A stretch of 64,000 bases of DNA from Mesorhizobium sp. M2A.F.Ca.ET.046.03.2.1 (GCF_003952425.1 NZ_CP034449.1:1550001-1614000), one strand, 5' to 3'. Counted from the first letter of the stretch, positions 26,643-35,566 are shown. Notes: a model not told the origin generated them from the letters alone. A program made the numbers and translations.

Positions 26643-26909
26643 GACTTAAGGTTGTGCGTATCTGCTCCTAAACCTTTGTTTTTCAATGCGATTTTCTTTC
26701 GTTACTATCTTCAACAGCCTAACCGCAACATTCGGCTCCGTTAACCGGAACCGAACCGGCGCTTGAGGCGCGTGAGGTCGCGACGGCATTCCGGCCACGC
26801 CCACCTTGCCAATGAAAACACCTGACTCTTTCCGGCTGGCTGTTGCGCAGAAAGAGGCAACCAGTGGCTGCCCTTCGCGTTGGTCATCATATTCAGCCGG
26901 GAAGATTCG
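26643..26909. other. intergenic region right of island
   Basis: 267 bases between the attR-like repeat and the flavodoxin-like gene. No gene, repeat or EcfG-type promoter was recognised. The CCGGAACCG near 26746 lacks a matching NGTT at the right distance. Confidence 0.4.
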
Positions 26910-27533
26910 ATGCCGCTCACCGCTTTTGCCTTGAATTGCACACTCAAGATTCCTCGGGACGATGACGAGTCCTCGACCGATCGAATGCTTGCTGAGTTGA
27001 CCAACGCTTTGGCGGCACATGACGTCGGATGCGAAACGGCACGTGCGCTCGTCCACAACATCAAGCCCGGCGTGCTCTCCGACCTGGGCGAAGGCGACGA
27101 CTGGCCGAAGCTGCGGGAAAAGATCCTGGCCGCCGACATCTTCATCCTTGGCCTGCCAATCTGGATGGGGCAGCCGTCGTCCGTTGCCAAGCGCGTGATG
27201 GAGCGGATGGACGCATTCCTGTCCGAGACCGACGACAGCGGACGCATGCCGGCGGCAGGCAAGGTCGCGTTGGTGGCGATCGTCGGCAATGAGGATGGCG
27301 CCCATCACTGCCATGCCGAGTGCTATCAGGCGCTCAACGATGTCGGCTTCACCGTTCCCGCCAATGGCGGCGTTTACTGGGTTGGAGAAGCGATGGGCGA
27401 CGTCAACTTCGTCGATCTTCCCGGGACACCGGAGAAAGTCGTCAGCATGATCAAGATGGCGGCTTCCAATGCCGCTCATCTGGCCGGGCTCTTCAAGACC
27501 AAAAACTATGCCGGCGTGCCTGCCGGCGAGTGA
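26910..27533 (+). CDS. flavodoxin-fold NAD(P)H oxidoreductase
   Basis: A 207-residue flavodoxin-like FMN protein. It begins MPLTAFALNCTLK, the phosphate-binding strand and loop, with DRMLAELTNAL as first helix. ADIFILGLPIWMGQPSSVAKRVMERMDAF is the FMN isoalloxazine-binding segment, and VALVAIVGNEDGAHHCHAECYQAL follows as in WrbA/NADPH-FMN reductase relatives. ATG at 26910 follows GGGAAG; the upstream start at 26880 is less likely. It probably acts as an FMN reductase or quinone reductase. It is the first gene outside the island and faces the aldehyde oxidoreductase operon. Confidence 0.82.
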   Translation: MPLTAFALNCTLKIPRDDDESSTDRMLAELTNALAAHDVGCETARALVHNIKPGVLSDLGEGDDWPKLREKILAADIFILGLPIWMGQPSSVAKRVMERMDAFLSETDDSGRMPAAGKVALVAIVGNEDGAHHCHAECYQALNDVGFTVPANGGVYWVGEAMGDVNFVDLPGTPEKVVSMIKMAASNAAHLAGLFKTKNYAGVPAGE

Positions 27534-27763
27534 TATCGTACTCTTATCGCCCGGCCAGGACATCGGCATTTCCGCCGATGCCCGCACCGGCAAAGGAAGA
27601 ATGGCGCTTGGACCGAAGGTGCGGGACAACGCCTATAGCGCCAACTGCCGGGAGCGTCGCCCATGTTGCCGCTAATGCCGACCAAGTCCGCGTGCCGAGG
27701 ATCATCTTCGGGAGCTGGACGCACGGCTGAGCGCCTTGCCCGTCCGAAGGAGTAGCAGGACTG

Positions 27764-30049
27764 TTAGACGAGCAGTTGCTCGATCCTGATCGGCAGGTCG
27801 CGGATACGCTTGCCGGTGGCGTGGTAGACCGCGCTGGCGACGGCAGCGGCCGTGCCGACATTGCCGAGCTCGCCGAGGCCTTTCACGCCGGCGGGGTTGA
27901 CCGCATGGTCGACCTCCGGCACCAGGATCACCTGCAGGTCCTTGATGTCGGCATTGACGGGCACAAGGTAGTCTTGCAGGTCGCGATTCACATAGCGCGC
28001 GTAGCGCCTGTCGACCTCGGTCGCCTCATGCAACGCCTGACTGATGCCCCAGATCATGCCGCCCATCAGCTGGCTGCGCGCCGTGCGGGTGTTCATGATG
28101 CGGCCGGCGGCAAAGGCGCCTGCGATGCGCGGCACGCGGACTTCCCTGGTATAGCGGTTGATGCGGACTTCGACGAACTCGGCGCCGAAGGCGTATTTCA
28201 CGGAATCCTCGTCCTGCTCGCCGCCATGGAACTCCGGCGTTCCGGCATAGAGCTTCTTCAGCGCCTCCGGCGTCGCGTTCTTGGGGGCGAACTCGGCATA
28301 TTCCTCGATCGCGCCGACCTGCATGGCTTTCAGGACATCCCCGACCTTGGCCGACGCGCCGCTCTTCGCCACGATCTTGCCGCCGGCAAGCTCGAATTCC
28401 TCATTATGGGAGCTGGCCAGCGGACCGCCTTCCGCGGTCGCTGCGGCGTAGAGCTTGGTGCGGATAGCGTCGCAGGCCATGAGCACCGCCGAGCAAACAC
28501 TTGCCGTGGAGATCGACCCGCCCGAGACCGGAGCCGGAGGCAGGCTGCTGTCGCCCATTTCGACGCTGATCCTATCGATGCTCACGCCGAGACGCTCCGA
28601 CGCCATCTGGCCGGCCACCGTGCGAACGCCTGTGCCGATCTCGTGCGAACCGCATTGCAGCCGCACATCGCCGTCGACCGTCAGGCGCACGCGCGCCGCG
28701 CATGGCGCGACGGCAGTGGGGTAAATCGCCGTGGCGCAGCCCATGCCGACCAGCCAGTCGCCGTCGCGCATCGCGCCGACCTTCGGATCGCGGTCGGCCC
28801 AGCCAAAAGCTTCCGCCGCCTGGTCGTAGCACTGGATCAGCGAACGGCTGGAGAACGGCTTCTTGCCGATCGGCTCCGCCTTCGGTTCATTGATCCGACG
28901 GAATTGGACCGGATCCATGCCAAGCGCCACTGCCATCTCGTCCATAGCGTTTTCAAGCGCGTAAACATAAGGCGTCTCAGGCGGTGAGCGCATGTAGCCC
29001 GGCGTGTTGCGGTCCGCCTGCACCAGCGAGACATGGGTCAGCACCGAGCCGTAGCCGTACATGCGGCCGGTGGCCGACGTGCCGCCGACGACATAGGCGT
29101 CCGGGCGCGACGTCACCTCCCAGCCTTCATGCGCGAAGGCGGTGATGTGGCCGTCCTTGCCGGCGCCGATGCGGATGCGGTGCCGGGTTTCGGCCCGGTA
29201 GGTCTGCGTGCCAAAAGCCTGCATGCGGCTGGTCACGCAGCGCACCGGACGTCCGAGGCGCTTGGCGGCCACCGCCACGATTGCCGTGCGCGGAGTCATC
29301 GGCCCCTTCGAGCCGAAGGCCCCGCCGATGAAGGGGCTGACGATGCGCACCTTCGCAGGGTCGATCTTCAACTGCCTTGCCAGCTCGACCTTCCAGCCGG
29401 TCACATTCTGCGACGGCTCGTGAACGGTCAGCTGGTCGCCTTCCCAGAAGGCCGTCGTTGAAAACAGCTCGATCGGGTTGTGATGCTGCGTGGGCGTCGA
29501 ATAGCGCTGGTCGATCTTGACCGCGGCATCGGCATAGGCCGCATCGAAGTCGCCTGCCTTCACATCTTCCTTGAACAGAGGGCTCTTTCCGGCGGCAGGG
29601 ATGGTCGCCGTCCCCGGGCTGTCGAAAGTCGCAGTCGGCTTCTCTTCCTCGTACTCGGCGCGGATCAGCCGCGCCGCTTCTTCGGCCGCCTCGAATGTCT
29701 CAGCAACCGCGAGCGCGACGATCTGACCGTCATGGAAGATCGTCCGATCGTGCAGCGGTCCGATAGAAGTCGCGCCGGAATTGCCGAATTTCGGTTTGTC
29801 CACCTTGTCCATGTCGCCATAGGTGACGATGTCGAGCAGGCCGGGCACCGCGCGGGCGTCGTCGAGACGAAGCTTCGTCACTTTGCCCTTGGCAATGCTG
29901 CTGGTGGCCAGCGCGCCATAAGCAATGTTGGCGGTGGGCAGATCGGCGGGGTAGTGGGCTTGTCCGGTGACTTTCAACCGTGCATCGACGCGCGGCAGCG
30001 GTTCGCCCATGTTCTCCTTGGGTCTGGGAGCGGCAGCGTCCATGGTCAC
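27764..30049 (-). CDS. paoC: molybdopterin-binding large subunit of periplasmic aldehyde oxidoreductase (PaoC-like)
   Basis: A 761-residue molybdenum hydroxylase large subunit of the xanthine dehydrogenase superfamily. It starts after PRVDARLKVTGQAHYPADL, the conserved entry to the family. Cofactor segments are FIGGAFGSKGPMTPR, the CGSHEIGTGVRT region, PAPVSGGSISTAS and the C-terminal GVKGLGELGNVGTAAAV, where Glu is the catalytic base. It oxidises aldehydes to acids with water as oxygen donor. It overlaps the FAD subunit gene by four bases in the order 2Fe-2S, FAD, Mo, as in E. coli paoABC (yagTSR). It has no signal of its own; export would depend on the PaoA partner. Confidence 0.92.
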   Translation of the reverse strand: MTMDAAAPRPKENMGEPLPRVDARLKVTGQAHYPADLPTANIAYGALATSSIAKGKVTKLRLDDARAVPGLLDIVTYGDMDKVDKPKFGNSGATSIGPLHDRTIFHDGQIVALAVAETFEAAEEAARLIRAEYEEEKPTATFDSPGTATIPAAGKSPLFKEDVKAGDFDAAYADAAVKIDQRYSTPTQHHNPIELFSTTAFWEGDQLTVHEPSQNVTGWKVELARQLKIDPAKVRIVSPFIGGAFGSKGPMTPRTAIVAVAAKRLGRPVRCVTSRMQAFGTQTYRAETRHRIRIGAGKDGHITAFAHEGWEVTSRPDAYVVGGTSATGRMYGYGSVLTHVSLVQADRNTPGYMRSPPETPYVYALENAMDEMAVALGMDPVQFRRINEPKAEPIGKKPFSSRSLIQCYDQAAEAFGWADRDPKVGAMRDGDWLVGMGCATAIYPTAVAPCAARVRLTVDGDVRLQCGSHEIGTGVRTVAGQMASERLGVSIDRISVEMGDSSLPPAPVSGGSISTASVCSAVLMACDAIRTKLYAAATAEGGPLASSHNEEFELAGGKIVAKSGASAKVGDVLKAMQVGAIEEYAEFAPKNATPEALKKLYAGTPEFHGGEQDEDSVKYAFGAEFVEVRINRYTREVRVPRIAGAFAAGRIMNTRTARSQLMGGMIWGISQALHEATEVDRRYARYVNRDLQDYLVPVNADIKDLQVILVPEVDHAVNPAGVKGLGELGNVGTAAAVASAVYHATGKRIRDLPIRIEQLLV

Positions 30050-31068
30050 ACCTTCATGTCTCGGGTTTCAAGCAGCGCCCGCACCAGCGTTCGTTTTCCA
30101 AGCTCGATCTTGAATGCGTTGTGCTGGCGCGGTTGGGCTTGGGCGAAGGCGGCGTCGGCCGTCGCTTCTGCCGATGTCTCGTCGAGCTTCTTGCCTTGCA
30201 GGCTTTGTTCGGCCGCGCCGGCACGCCAGGGCACGGTCGCCACACCGCCGAGCGCAATGCGTGCCTCGCGCACGGTCTCGCCGTCCAGGTCGAGCGCGAC
30301 GGCCGCCGAAGCCAGCGCAAAGGCATAGGATTCGCGGTCGCGGATTTTCAGGTAAAGCGAGCGCCGTGCCCACGGGATGGCGGGCACTTCGATCGCAGTG
30401 ATGATCTCGTCAGCGGCGAGATCGGTCTCGATATGTGGCGTGTCGCCGGGCTGCCGATGCAGCTTGGCGAACGGGATCTTTCGTGCGCCGCGCGAGCCTT
30501 CGGCATGGACGACAGCATCGAGCGCTATCAACGCCTGGGCGAAATCGCCATGGTAAGTGGCGATGCATGCATCGCTGTCCCCCAGAACCGCATGCTGCCG
30601 GTTGAAGCCTTCCATCGCCGCGCAGCCGGAGCCAGGCACACGCTTGTTGCATTGCCAAGACGTCTCGCGGAAATATTCGCAGCGCGTGCGTTGCAGGATG
30701 TTTCCGGCCAGGCTTGCCATGTTGCGGATCTGGCCGCTTGCCGCCAAACGCAAACTGTCGGCAATGACGGGATAGCGCTCCTTGACCTCTCGGTGATCCG
30801 CAGCCTCGCCCATACGCACCAGGGCGCCGAAGCGGATGCCGTCATCGGTTACCCGGATTTGCCTCAGTCCAGACTCCTTGAGCCGGTTGAGATCAAGCAG
30901 GCGGTTGGGTTCCGCCACGCCGAGTTTCATGTAGTCGGCAAGGTTGGTACCCCCCGCGATGAACTGCGCATTTGCTCGCGTGGGTTGATCGTCGTTGGTC
31001 GTGAACCGGGACGCGATCGCGACCGCCGCGGAGATGTCGGCAGGCTGTTCATAGACGAACGGACGCAT
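30046..31068 (-). CDS. paoB: FAD-binding subunit of aldehyde oxidoreductase (PaoB-like)
   Basis: A 340-residue CO-dehydrogenase-flavoprotein-type subunit. FAD binding is marked by FIAGGTNLADYMKLGV near residue 38 and SGQIRNMASLAGNILQR near residue 112. The following insert has Cys residues in TRCEYFRETSW and CNKRVPGSGC, the extra [4Fe-4S] ligands that distinguish PaoB from ordinary family members. It passes electrons between the 2Fe-2S subunit and FAD. It is one base from the PaoA gene and overlaps PaoC by four bases. Confidence 0.92.
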   Translation of the reverse strand: MRPFVYEQPADISAAVAIASRFTTNDDQPTRANAQFIAGGTNLADYMKLGVAEPNRLLDLNRLKESGLRQIRVTDDGIRFGALVRMGEAADHREVKERYPVIADSLRLAASGQIRNMASLAGNILQRTRCEYFRETSWQCNKRVPGSGCAAMEGFNRQHAVLGDSDACIATYHGDFAQALIALDAVVHAEGSRGARKIPFAKLHRQPGDTPHIETDLAADEIITAIEVPAIPWARRSLYLKIRDRESYAFALASAAVALDLDGETVREARIALGGVATVPWRAGAAEQSLQGKKLDETSAEATADAAFAQAQPRQHNAFKIELGKRTLVRALLETRDMKV

Positions 31069-31069
31069 G

Positions 31070-31687
31070 TCAGGCTCCCTTCGTCTCGTCGCGCGCCTGC
31101 AGGATGGCGGCGACGATGTTGGGATAGGCGGCGCAGCGGCAGATATTGCCGCTCATATATTCGCGGATGTCATTCTCGGATTCGGCGTGACCTTCATTGA
31201 CGCAACCGATCGCCGACAGGATCTGGCCCGGCGTGCAATAGCCGCACTGGAAGGCATCGTGGTCGATAAAGGCCTGCTGCATCGGATGCAGCTTGCCGTC
31301 GCTGGAGGCGAGCCCTTCGACCGTCGTGATGTCCTTGCCTTCGTTCATCACGGCGAAGCTCAGGCAAGACAGCACCCGCTTGCCGTCGACCAGCACCGTG
31401 CAGGCGCCGCACTGGCCGTGGTCGCAGCCCTTTTTGGTGCCGGTAAGGCCGGCATGGTCGCGGAGGGCGTCGAGCAGGCTGGTTCGGGTGTCGAGCGAAA
31501 GTTCATAGGGCTGCTCGTTGATCCTGAGCGACGTTACGACCGGCTGCCTCAATTTTGTTTGGGGGATGACTGGCGCCTCAGCCCGCGCGGTCGATGCTAG
31601 CAACGGTGCTGCCGCCGCCGAAACAGTACCTGCCATGAACCTTCTTCGACTGAACCCGTTGTTTGATGCGACTGACGGCTGGGACAT
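31070..31687 (-). CDS. paoA: 2Fe-2S subunit of aldehyde oxidoreductase with Tat signal (PaoA-like)
   Basis: A 205-residue iron-sulfur subunit with a twin-arginine signal SRRRFMAGTVSAAAAPLL at residues 13-30, which would export the folded heterotrimer to the periplasm. The plant-type ferredoxin cluster Cys are in KKGCDHGQCGACTVLVDGK plus RVLSC; the second cluster is in FQCGYCTPGQ and NICRCAAYP. It is the first gene of the operon and starts 32 bases downstream of a GGAAC-N16-GGTT site on the same strand, suggesting stress control. The periplasmic enzyme probably detoxifies aldehydes. Confidence 0.93.
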   Translation of the reverse strand: MSQPSVASNNGFSRRRFMAGTVSAAAAPLLASTARAEAPVIPQTKLRQPVVTSLRINEQPYELSLDTRTSLLDALRDHAGLTGTKKGCDHGQCGACTVLVDGKRVLSCLSFAVMNEGKDITTVEGLASSDGKLHPMQQAFIDHDAFQCGYCTPGQILSAIGCVNEGHAESENDIREYMSGNICRCAAYPNIVAAILQARDETKGA

Positions 31688-31719
31688 GGCTCGCTCCTGG
31701 CTGGCTGGTCTTGTGCGCT

Positions 31720-31744
31720 AACCTTTCGATGGTTCCATTGTTCC
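31720..31744 (-). promoter_or_regulatory. EcfG-type promoter, paoABC-like operon
   Basis: On the minus strand, GGAAC (31740-31744), 16-base spacer and GGTT (31720-31723), 32 bases before the PaoA start. A second GGAAC overlaps the spacer without a matching -10. Confidence 0.65.
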
Positions 31745-31821
31745 GGCGCTGAACGCAGAACCGCGACACTTCACCAAACTGTGAGGCTCCTGCTCAACCG
31801 GAGTGCCGCGAGGCTTCGCCG

Positions 31822-31846
31822 GGAACATGCGGCGTGGCGAGGCGTT
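31822..31846 (+). promoter_or_regulatory. EcfG-type promoter, PPC-domain gene
   Basis: GGAAC (31822-31826), 16 bases, CGTT (31843-31846): an exact match to the EcfG/RpoE2 consensus, 34 bases before the ATG at 31881. Confidence 0.72.
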
Positions 31847-31880
31847 CTGTGCCAGTCCATCTCTCCGTCAGTAGGGCATC

Positions 31881-32323
31881 ATGAAATCAAAGCTGGTCAC
31901 TGAAACCTCTGGACAACGAATATTCGTGGTCGTGCTCGATCCGGGCGAGGAAGCCTTCGCCTCCCTCACGGCTTTCGCGGGGCAGAAGGGAATTACCGGC
32001 GCCTCGCTGACGGCGATCGGCGCCTTCGAGAGAGCAACGGTCGGATGGTTCGATTTCGGCTCGAAATCCTACCGCAAGCTACCGGTCGACGAGCAGTGTG
32101 AGGTGCTGAGCGCCATCGGCGACATCGCCGTCGACGACAGCGGCAAGCCAGCCTGCATCTGCATGCGGTGCTGGGCCTGAGCGACGGATCCACCCGCGGT
32201 GGGCACCTGCTGGAAGGCGTGGTGAAGCCGACCCTCGAAGTCACGGTGACGGAATCGCCCGTCCATTTGCGGCGTACGAAACGACCCGGCCTCGGCATCG
32301 CCCTGATCGATCTCGACGCGTAA
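31881..32323 (+). pseudogene. PPC/DUF296 DNA-binding domain protein, single frameshift
   Basis: The first 90 residues match the PPC (DUF296) domain: VLDPGEEAFASLTAFAGQKG, LTAIGAFERATVGWFDF. Frame then fails at about 32151 and the original frame ends at 32180. Reading one base differently continues the domain: LHLHAVLGLSDGSTRGGHLLEG (split by the shift) then VKPTLEVTVTESP and GLGIALIDLDA, ending TAA at 32321-32323. A single missing base explains it. The promoter upstream is still intact, so either the inactivation is recent or there is a sequencing error. PPC proteins in bacteria are small trimers of unclear function. Confidence 0.85.
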
Positions 32324-32370
32324 AATCTCGCGCTACCGAAACCGCATCTTCGATCGAGCGTTCAAGCTTG

Positions 32371-32802
32371 ATGGAACATGCGGATGTCTTTACGCGAAAC
32401 GCAGCCGTCGAGCGATACGGCGGATGCCTGTGCGGCAACATCCGCTACCGCCTGACGGGGGAGCCGCGCGTGCATTACTGCCATTGCGATATGTGCCGGC
32501 GCACGACCGGGAGCGCCTTCGCCGTGCTTGGCTGGGCGCCTGTCGCCGGCCTCTCGTGGCTGACCACGGAACCAGCCTATCGCCGCTCCTCGCCGATTGC
32601 CCGCAGAAGCTTCTGCCGGTCTTGCGGTACGCCGCTTACCCTTGCCTACGACGCGAACCCGTACGAGGTCGCGATGCATATCGGGACCTTTGACGATCCG
32701 TCCGGGCTTGAGCCGCGTCATAATTACGGTTCCTCGCAACGGCTCGGCTGGGTCTGCTGCGGCATCGACCTGCCGCACCATGACACGGAAGAACGATGGT
32801 AG
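32371..32802 (+). CDS. GFA family (glutathione-dependent formaldehyde-activating enzyme-like) protein
   Basis: A 143-residue zinc protein of the GFA/CENP-V family. The metal-binding Cys sets are GGCLCGNIRY, YCHCDMCRRTTGS and SFCRSCGTPLTL, the standard three motifs. Most family members lack proven formaldehyde activity, so the product name is only a family label. ATG at 32371 follows an in-frame TTG at 32368. The stop overlaps the ligase start by seven bases, so these genes are coupled. Confidence 0.9.
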   Translation: MEHADVFTRNAAVERYGGCLCGNIRYRLTGEPRVHYCHCDMCRRTTGSAFAVLGWAPVAGLSWLTTEPAYRRSSPIARRSFCRSCGTPLTLAYDANPYEVAMHIGTFDDPSGLEPRHNYGSSQRLGWVCCGIDLPHHDTEERW

Positions 32803-33806
32803 CGGCGCACCGGAGCTTGCCGTTGCCATCGGAAACGCCGCCGATGGAAGCGCGAACGGCGGAAGCCTTGCCCGAGGGAAATGGTTCCTGGCAATACGAG
32901 CCGAAATGGGATGGCTTTCGCTGCCTTGCCTTCAAGGACGGCAAGGCCGTCGATCTCAGGGCGAAATCCGGAAAGCCGCTTGGCCGTTACTTTCCCGAAT
33001 TGATGGCGACGATGCAAAGCCTCGATGCGGAGGATTTCGTCGTCGACGGCGAGATCGTCATCGAGATCGACGGTCGCGCTTCCTTCGACGCGCTGCAGAT
33101 GCGGCTGCACCCCGCGGAGAGCCGTATCCGCAAGCTGAGCATAGAGACGCCGGCGCGGCTGATCCTGTTCGACATGCTGGTCGCCCCGGGAGGCAAGATC
33201 ATGCTCGAACGACCCTTGCGCGCCCGGCGCGAGGCTTTGGAGGCTTTTCTGTCCAAGGCGGCCAATCTCGGCCTCCAGCTGTCGCCATCGACCACCAATG
33301 TCGCCACCGCCAGGCAATGGCTGCAAGGCGCCGGCCACGGCCCGACCGATGGTGTCGTCGCCAAGATGCTCGACGAGCCATATCGGCCGGGCGAGCGCGC
33401 GATGGTCAAGGTCAAGCGGCTGCGCACCGCCGACTGCGTGGTCGGCGGTTTCCGCTATCTGAACGGCAAACGACAGGTCGGATCGCTTCTGCTCGGCCTC
33501 TACAACGACAATGGGCAACTCGATCATGTCGGCTTCACATCGACCATCGCCAATGAAGACCGCGCGGCGCTCACGGCGAAGCTCGAGGCGTTGCGCGGAG
33601 GGCCGGGCTTCACCGGCAAGGCCCCGGGCGGTCCGAGCCGCTGGAGCACAGAGCGCAGCGGTGAATGGGAGCCGGTGAAGCCGGACCTGGTTGTCGAGGT
33701 TCGTTTCGACCATGTCACCGGTGAGCGCTTCCGGCATGGCACGAGGTTGCTGCGCTGGCGGCCGGACAAGGCGCCGCAGCAGTGCACGTTCGAGCAGATC
33801 GCGTAG
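32796..33806 (+). CDS. ATP-dependent DNA ligase (LigC/LigD ligase-domain type)
   Basis: A 336-residue ATP-dependent DNA ligase. Motif I is YEPKWDGFR with the adenylated Lys at residue 37; DGEIVIE gives motif III, PTDGVVAKMLDEPY with motif IV, and RAMVKVKRLRTADCVVGGFRY motif V. The C-terminal OB-fold ends at RFDHVTGERFRHGTRLLRW. Length and lack of polymerase or nuclease domains fit the LigC group, implicated in repair in stationary-phase or stressed rhizobia. Start 32796 overlaps the GFA gene; an alternative ATG is at 32844. A repeat copy begins two bases after the stop. Confidence 0.92.
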   Translation: MVAAHRSLPLPSETPPMEARTAEALPEGNGSWQYEPKWDGFRCLAFKDGKAVDLRAKSGKPLGRYFPELMATMQSLDAEDFVVDGEIVIEIDGRASFDALQMRLHPAESRIRKLSIETPARLILFDMLVAPGGKIMLERPLRARREALEAFLSKAANLGLQLSPSTTNVATARQWLQGAGHGPTDGVVAKMLDEPYRPGERAMVKVKRLRTADCVVGGFRYLNGKRQVGSLLLGLYNDNGQLDHVGFTSTIANEDRAALTAKLEALRGGPGFTGKAPGGPSRWSTERSGEWEPVKPDLVVEVRFDHVTGERFRHGTRLLRWRPDKAPQQCTFEQIA

Positions 33807-33807
33807 C

Positions 33808-33912
33808 CTAAAGCGCGTCGCGTTAAACCGGATTCATGCGACGCGCTTTAGGTTTTTGTTTCATGCATGTCGTCTTCCCAAAACCGAGATCACTTTTGGG
33901 CGACATGCATTA
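33808..33912. repeat. dispersed two-hairpin repeat (copy C)
   Basis: TAAAGCGCGTCGCG pairs with GCGACGCGCTTTA, forming hairpin 1; ATGCATGTCG at the second half pairs with CGACATGCAT, forming hairpin 2. They are joined by GGTTTTTGTTTC. It lies immediately after the ligase stop. Confidence 0.88.
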
Positions 33913-33936
33913 ATCTGTCGGAGACAGCCTGGAGGA

Positions 33937-35148
33937 TCATCTCTTGAACGCGAAGAGGCTCGCATCCGCATCCTCCTTGCCGGCGATGGAAGCCGAGACG
34001 ATCTCGGACGCGATCTGTGAAAACGTGATTCCGTTTCCGCCGTAGCCCATCACCGCATGAACGCGCGCGTGGCCGGGCACACTGCCGATAATCGGAAGTC
34101 CGGTGTCGGTGGCTCCGAACGAGCCGGTCCAGGCGAATTCCGCCGCGGTGTCGAGTCGCGGGAAGATTTTGCCGAGTTTCTCCTCAAGCCGGTCCGTCTT
34201 TTGCGCGGTCAGGGCGTCGCGCCTCTCCTCGTCGGTGAACCCCTCGTCTTCGCCGCCGCAGATCACGCGACCATCGGATGTCGCCCTGAGATAGAGATAA
34301 GGGTCCGAAGCTTCCCAGATCAGGGCGGCGAGCGGCCAGATCTTCTCCGGCTGCGGCCGGGTGGCAATCGCCCATGTCGAGATGATGCGATGGCGCATCT
34401 TCGGCACGATATCGAGCAGCTCGTAGCCGGTCGTAAGAACAAGATGGCGAGCCTTGATCACAGGCCCATGTCGCGTCGCCACCGTCACGCCGAGGCGGGT
34501 ATCGTCGATGGCGGTTGCTTCCGCCGGCGCATAGAACCGCGCTTTGCCTAGCAGCGCCCTCATCAGCAGTCCGGACGTCAATTTGCGTGGATCGAGCGCC
34601 AGATTGCCATGGCTCAGAATCGCTGCGGCGCGCTCTATCCCGAAATCTTCTCTCAGCTTCTTGCGTGGCAGGAAGGACGCTCCAATGCCTGCCTCACGAC
34701 GCGCTTCGGCCTCGCTGTGCAGCTCCGGTGCATCGAGCCGATTGCCGGCCAAGTAGAGCGACGGCGTCTCGGCCGACCGGCAGCGAATATCGAGTTCCGC
34801 GATGCGTCCGCGCAGATTGAGCAGCGACAGCCTCGAGCGGATCCAGGCCTGCCGAGCGGCATCGCCTCCAATCATCCTGGACAGCCTTGTCAGCGGTTGA
34901 TCGATCTCGAACGCGACGAGCGCCGTCGTGGCAGCCGTCGAGCCCTGCAACGGCCCACGCCTGTCGATGCAAATGACGGCGTGGCCGTCGCGGGTCAAAG
35001 CTTCGGCCATCATCGCGCCGCTAATGCCCATGCCGACGATCAGGACATCGGTCTTTGCATCTCGGGTCAGGCGTTCCGCCGGCACCGCGGGCGAGCGATA
35101 GGCAGACCAGACAGGTTTGCCGCTTCTGAGATCGAGCTGGCGAGGCAT
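33937..35148 (-). CDS. FAD-dependent oxidoreductase (DAO family)
   Basis: A 403-residue D-amino-acid-oxidase-fold flavoprotein. After 35 residues, VLIVGMGISGAMMAEALTR forms the FAD-binding GxGxxG motif, followed by CIDRRGPLQGSTAATTALV. The substrate domain has WEASDPYLYLRATSDGRVICGGEDE; the C-terminal FAD segment is SVPGHARVHAVMGYGGNGITFSQIA. It resembles the GbuA/puuB-like oxidoreductases, so an amine or amino acid substrate is possible but not assigned. The ATG at 35148 gives MPRQLDLRSGKPVW; longer starts run into the divergent small gene and were rejected. Confidence 0.85.
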   Translation of the reverse strand: MPRQLDLRSGKPVWSAYRSPAVPAERLTRDAKTDVLIVGMGISGAMMAEALTRDGHAVICIDRRGPLQGSTAATTALVAFEIDQPLTRLSRMIGGDAARQAWIRSRLSLLNLRGRIAELDIRCRSAETPSLYLAGNRLDAPELHSEAEARREAGIGASFLPRKKLREDFGIERAAAILSHGNLALDPRKLTSGLLMRALLGKARFYAPAEATAIDDTRLGVTVATRHGPVIKARHLVLTTGYELLDIVPKMRHRIISTWAIATRPQPEKIWPLAALIWEASDPYLYLRATSDGRVICGGEDEGFTDEERRDALTAQKTDRLEEKLGKIFPRLDTAAEFAWTGSFGATDTGLPIIGSVPGHARVHAVMGYGGNGITFSQIASEIVSASIAGKEDADASLFAFKR

Positions 35149-35228
35149 GAAAGTTCCCGGTTCCGCACGATAAGTCACAAGGCGCCGGTGCTGTTCCCGG
35201 GCAACCGCGCCGTGATTGGATATGAAGC

Positions 35229-35253
35229 GGAACAACTGTTTCGGCGAGAGGTT
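35229..35253 (+). promoter_or_regulatory. EcfG-type promoter, small acidic protein
   Basis: GGAAC (35229-35233), 16 bases, GGTT (35250-35253), 31 bases before the ATG at 35285. Confidence 0.68.
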
Positions 35254-35284
35254 CTTCACTTGAAGCTCAGAAATGGAGAACCTC

Positions 35285-35566
35285 ATGGACCCGCGCGACA
35301 AACAGCGGCCTGCAAAGACCGACGAAACCGAAGCGCCGACCATCGAACAGCAGGACTGGGACGCTCTGGAGGGCAGCAGGATCCTGCCTGACAGCGTCGC
35401 GGTGAACGGTGATCCGCAGGATGATGCCGAAGCCGAAGGGGACCTTCCGGAAGAGGATGACGACAACCCCTTCCAGGACAGCGACGAAGCCTTGCCTGAT
35501 GACGAAGAAGAACGCGTCCTGTCGAAGGACCCTTCCAAGGAAGGCAACCGGTTCGACGAGGTCTGA
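35285..35566 (+). CDS. small highly acidic protein
   Basis: A 93-residue very acidic hydrophilic protein without Cys, signal or membrane segment. Composition is rich in Asp and Glu (DDAEAEGDLPEEDDDN, DEALPDDEEERV), so it is probably intrinsically disordered. ATG at 35285 follows TGGAGAACC; an in-frame ATG at 35273 lies upstream of that site. Its TGA stop is shared with the start of repeat copy D. No domain was recognised. The EcfG-type promoter upstream suggests a stress protein. Confidence 0.7.
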   Translation: MDPRDKQRPAKTDETEAPTIEQQDWDALEGSRILPDSVAVNGDPQDDAEAEGDLPEEDDDNPFQDSDEALPDDEEERVLSKDPSKEGNRFDEV

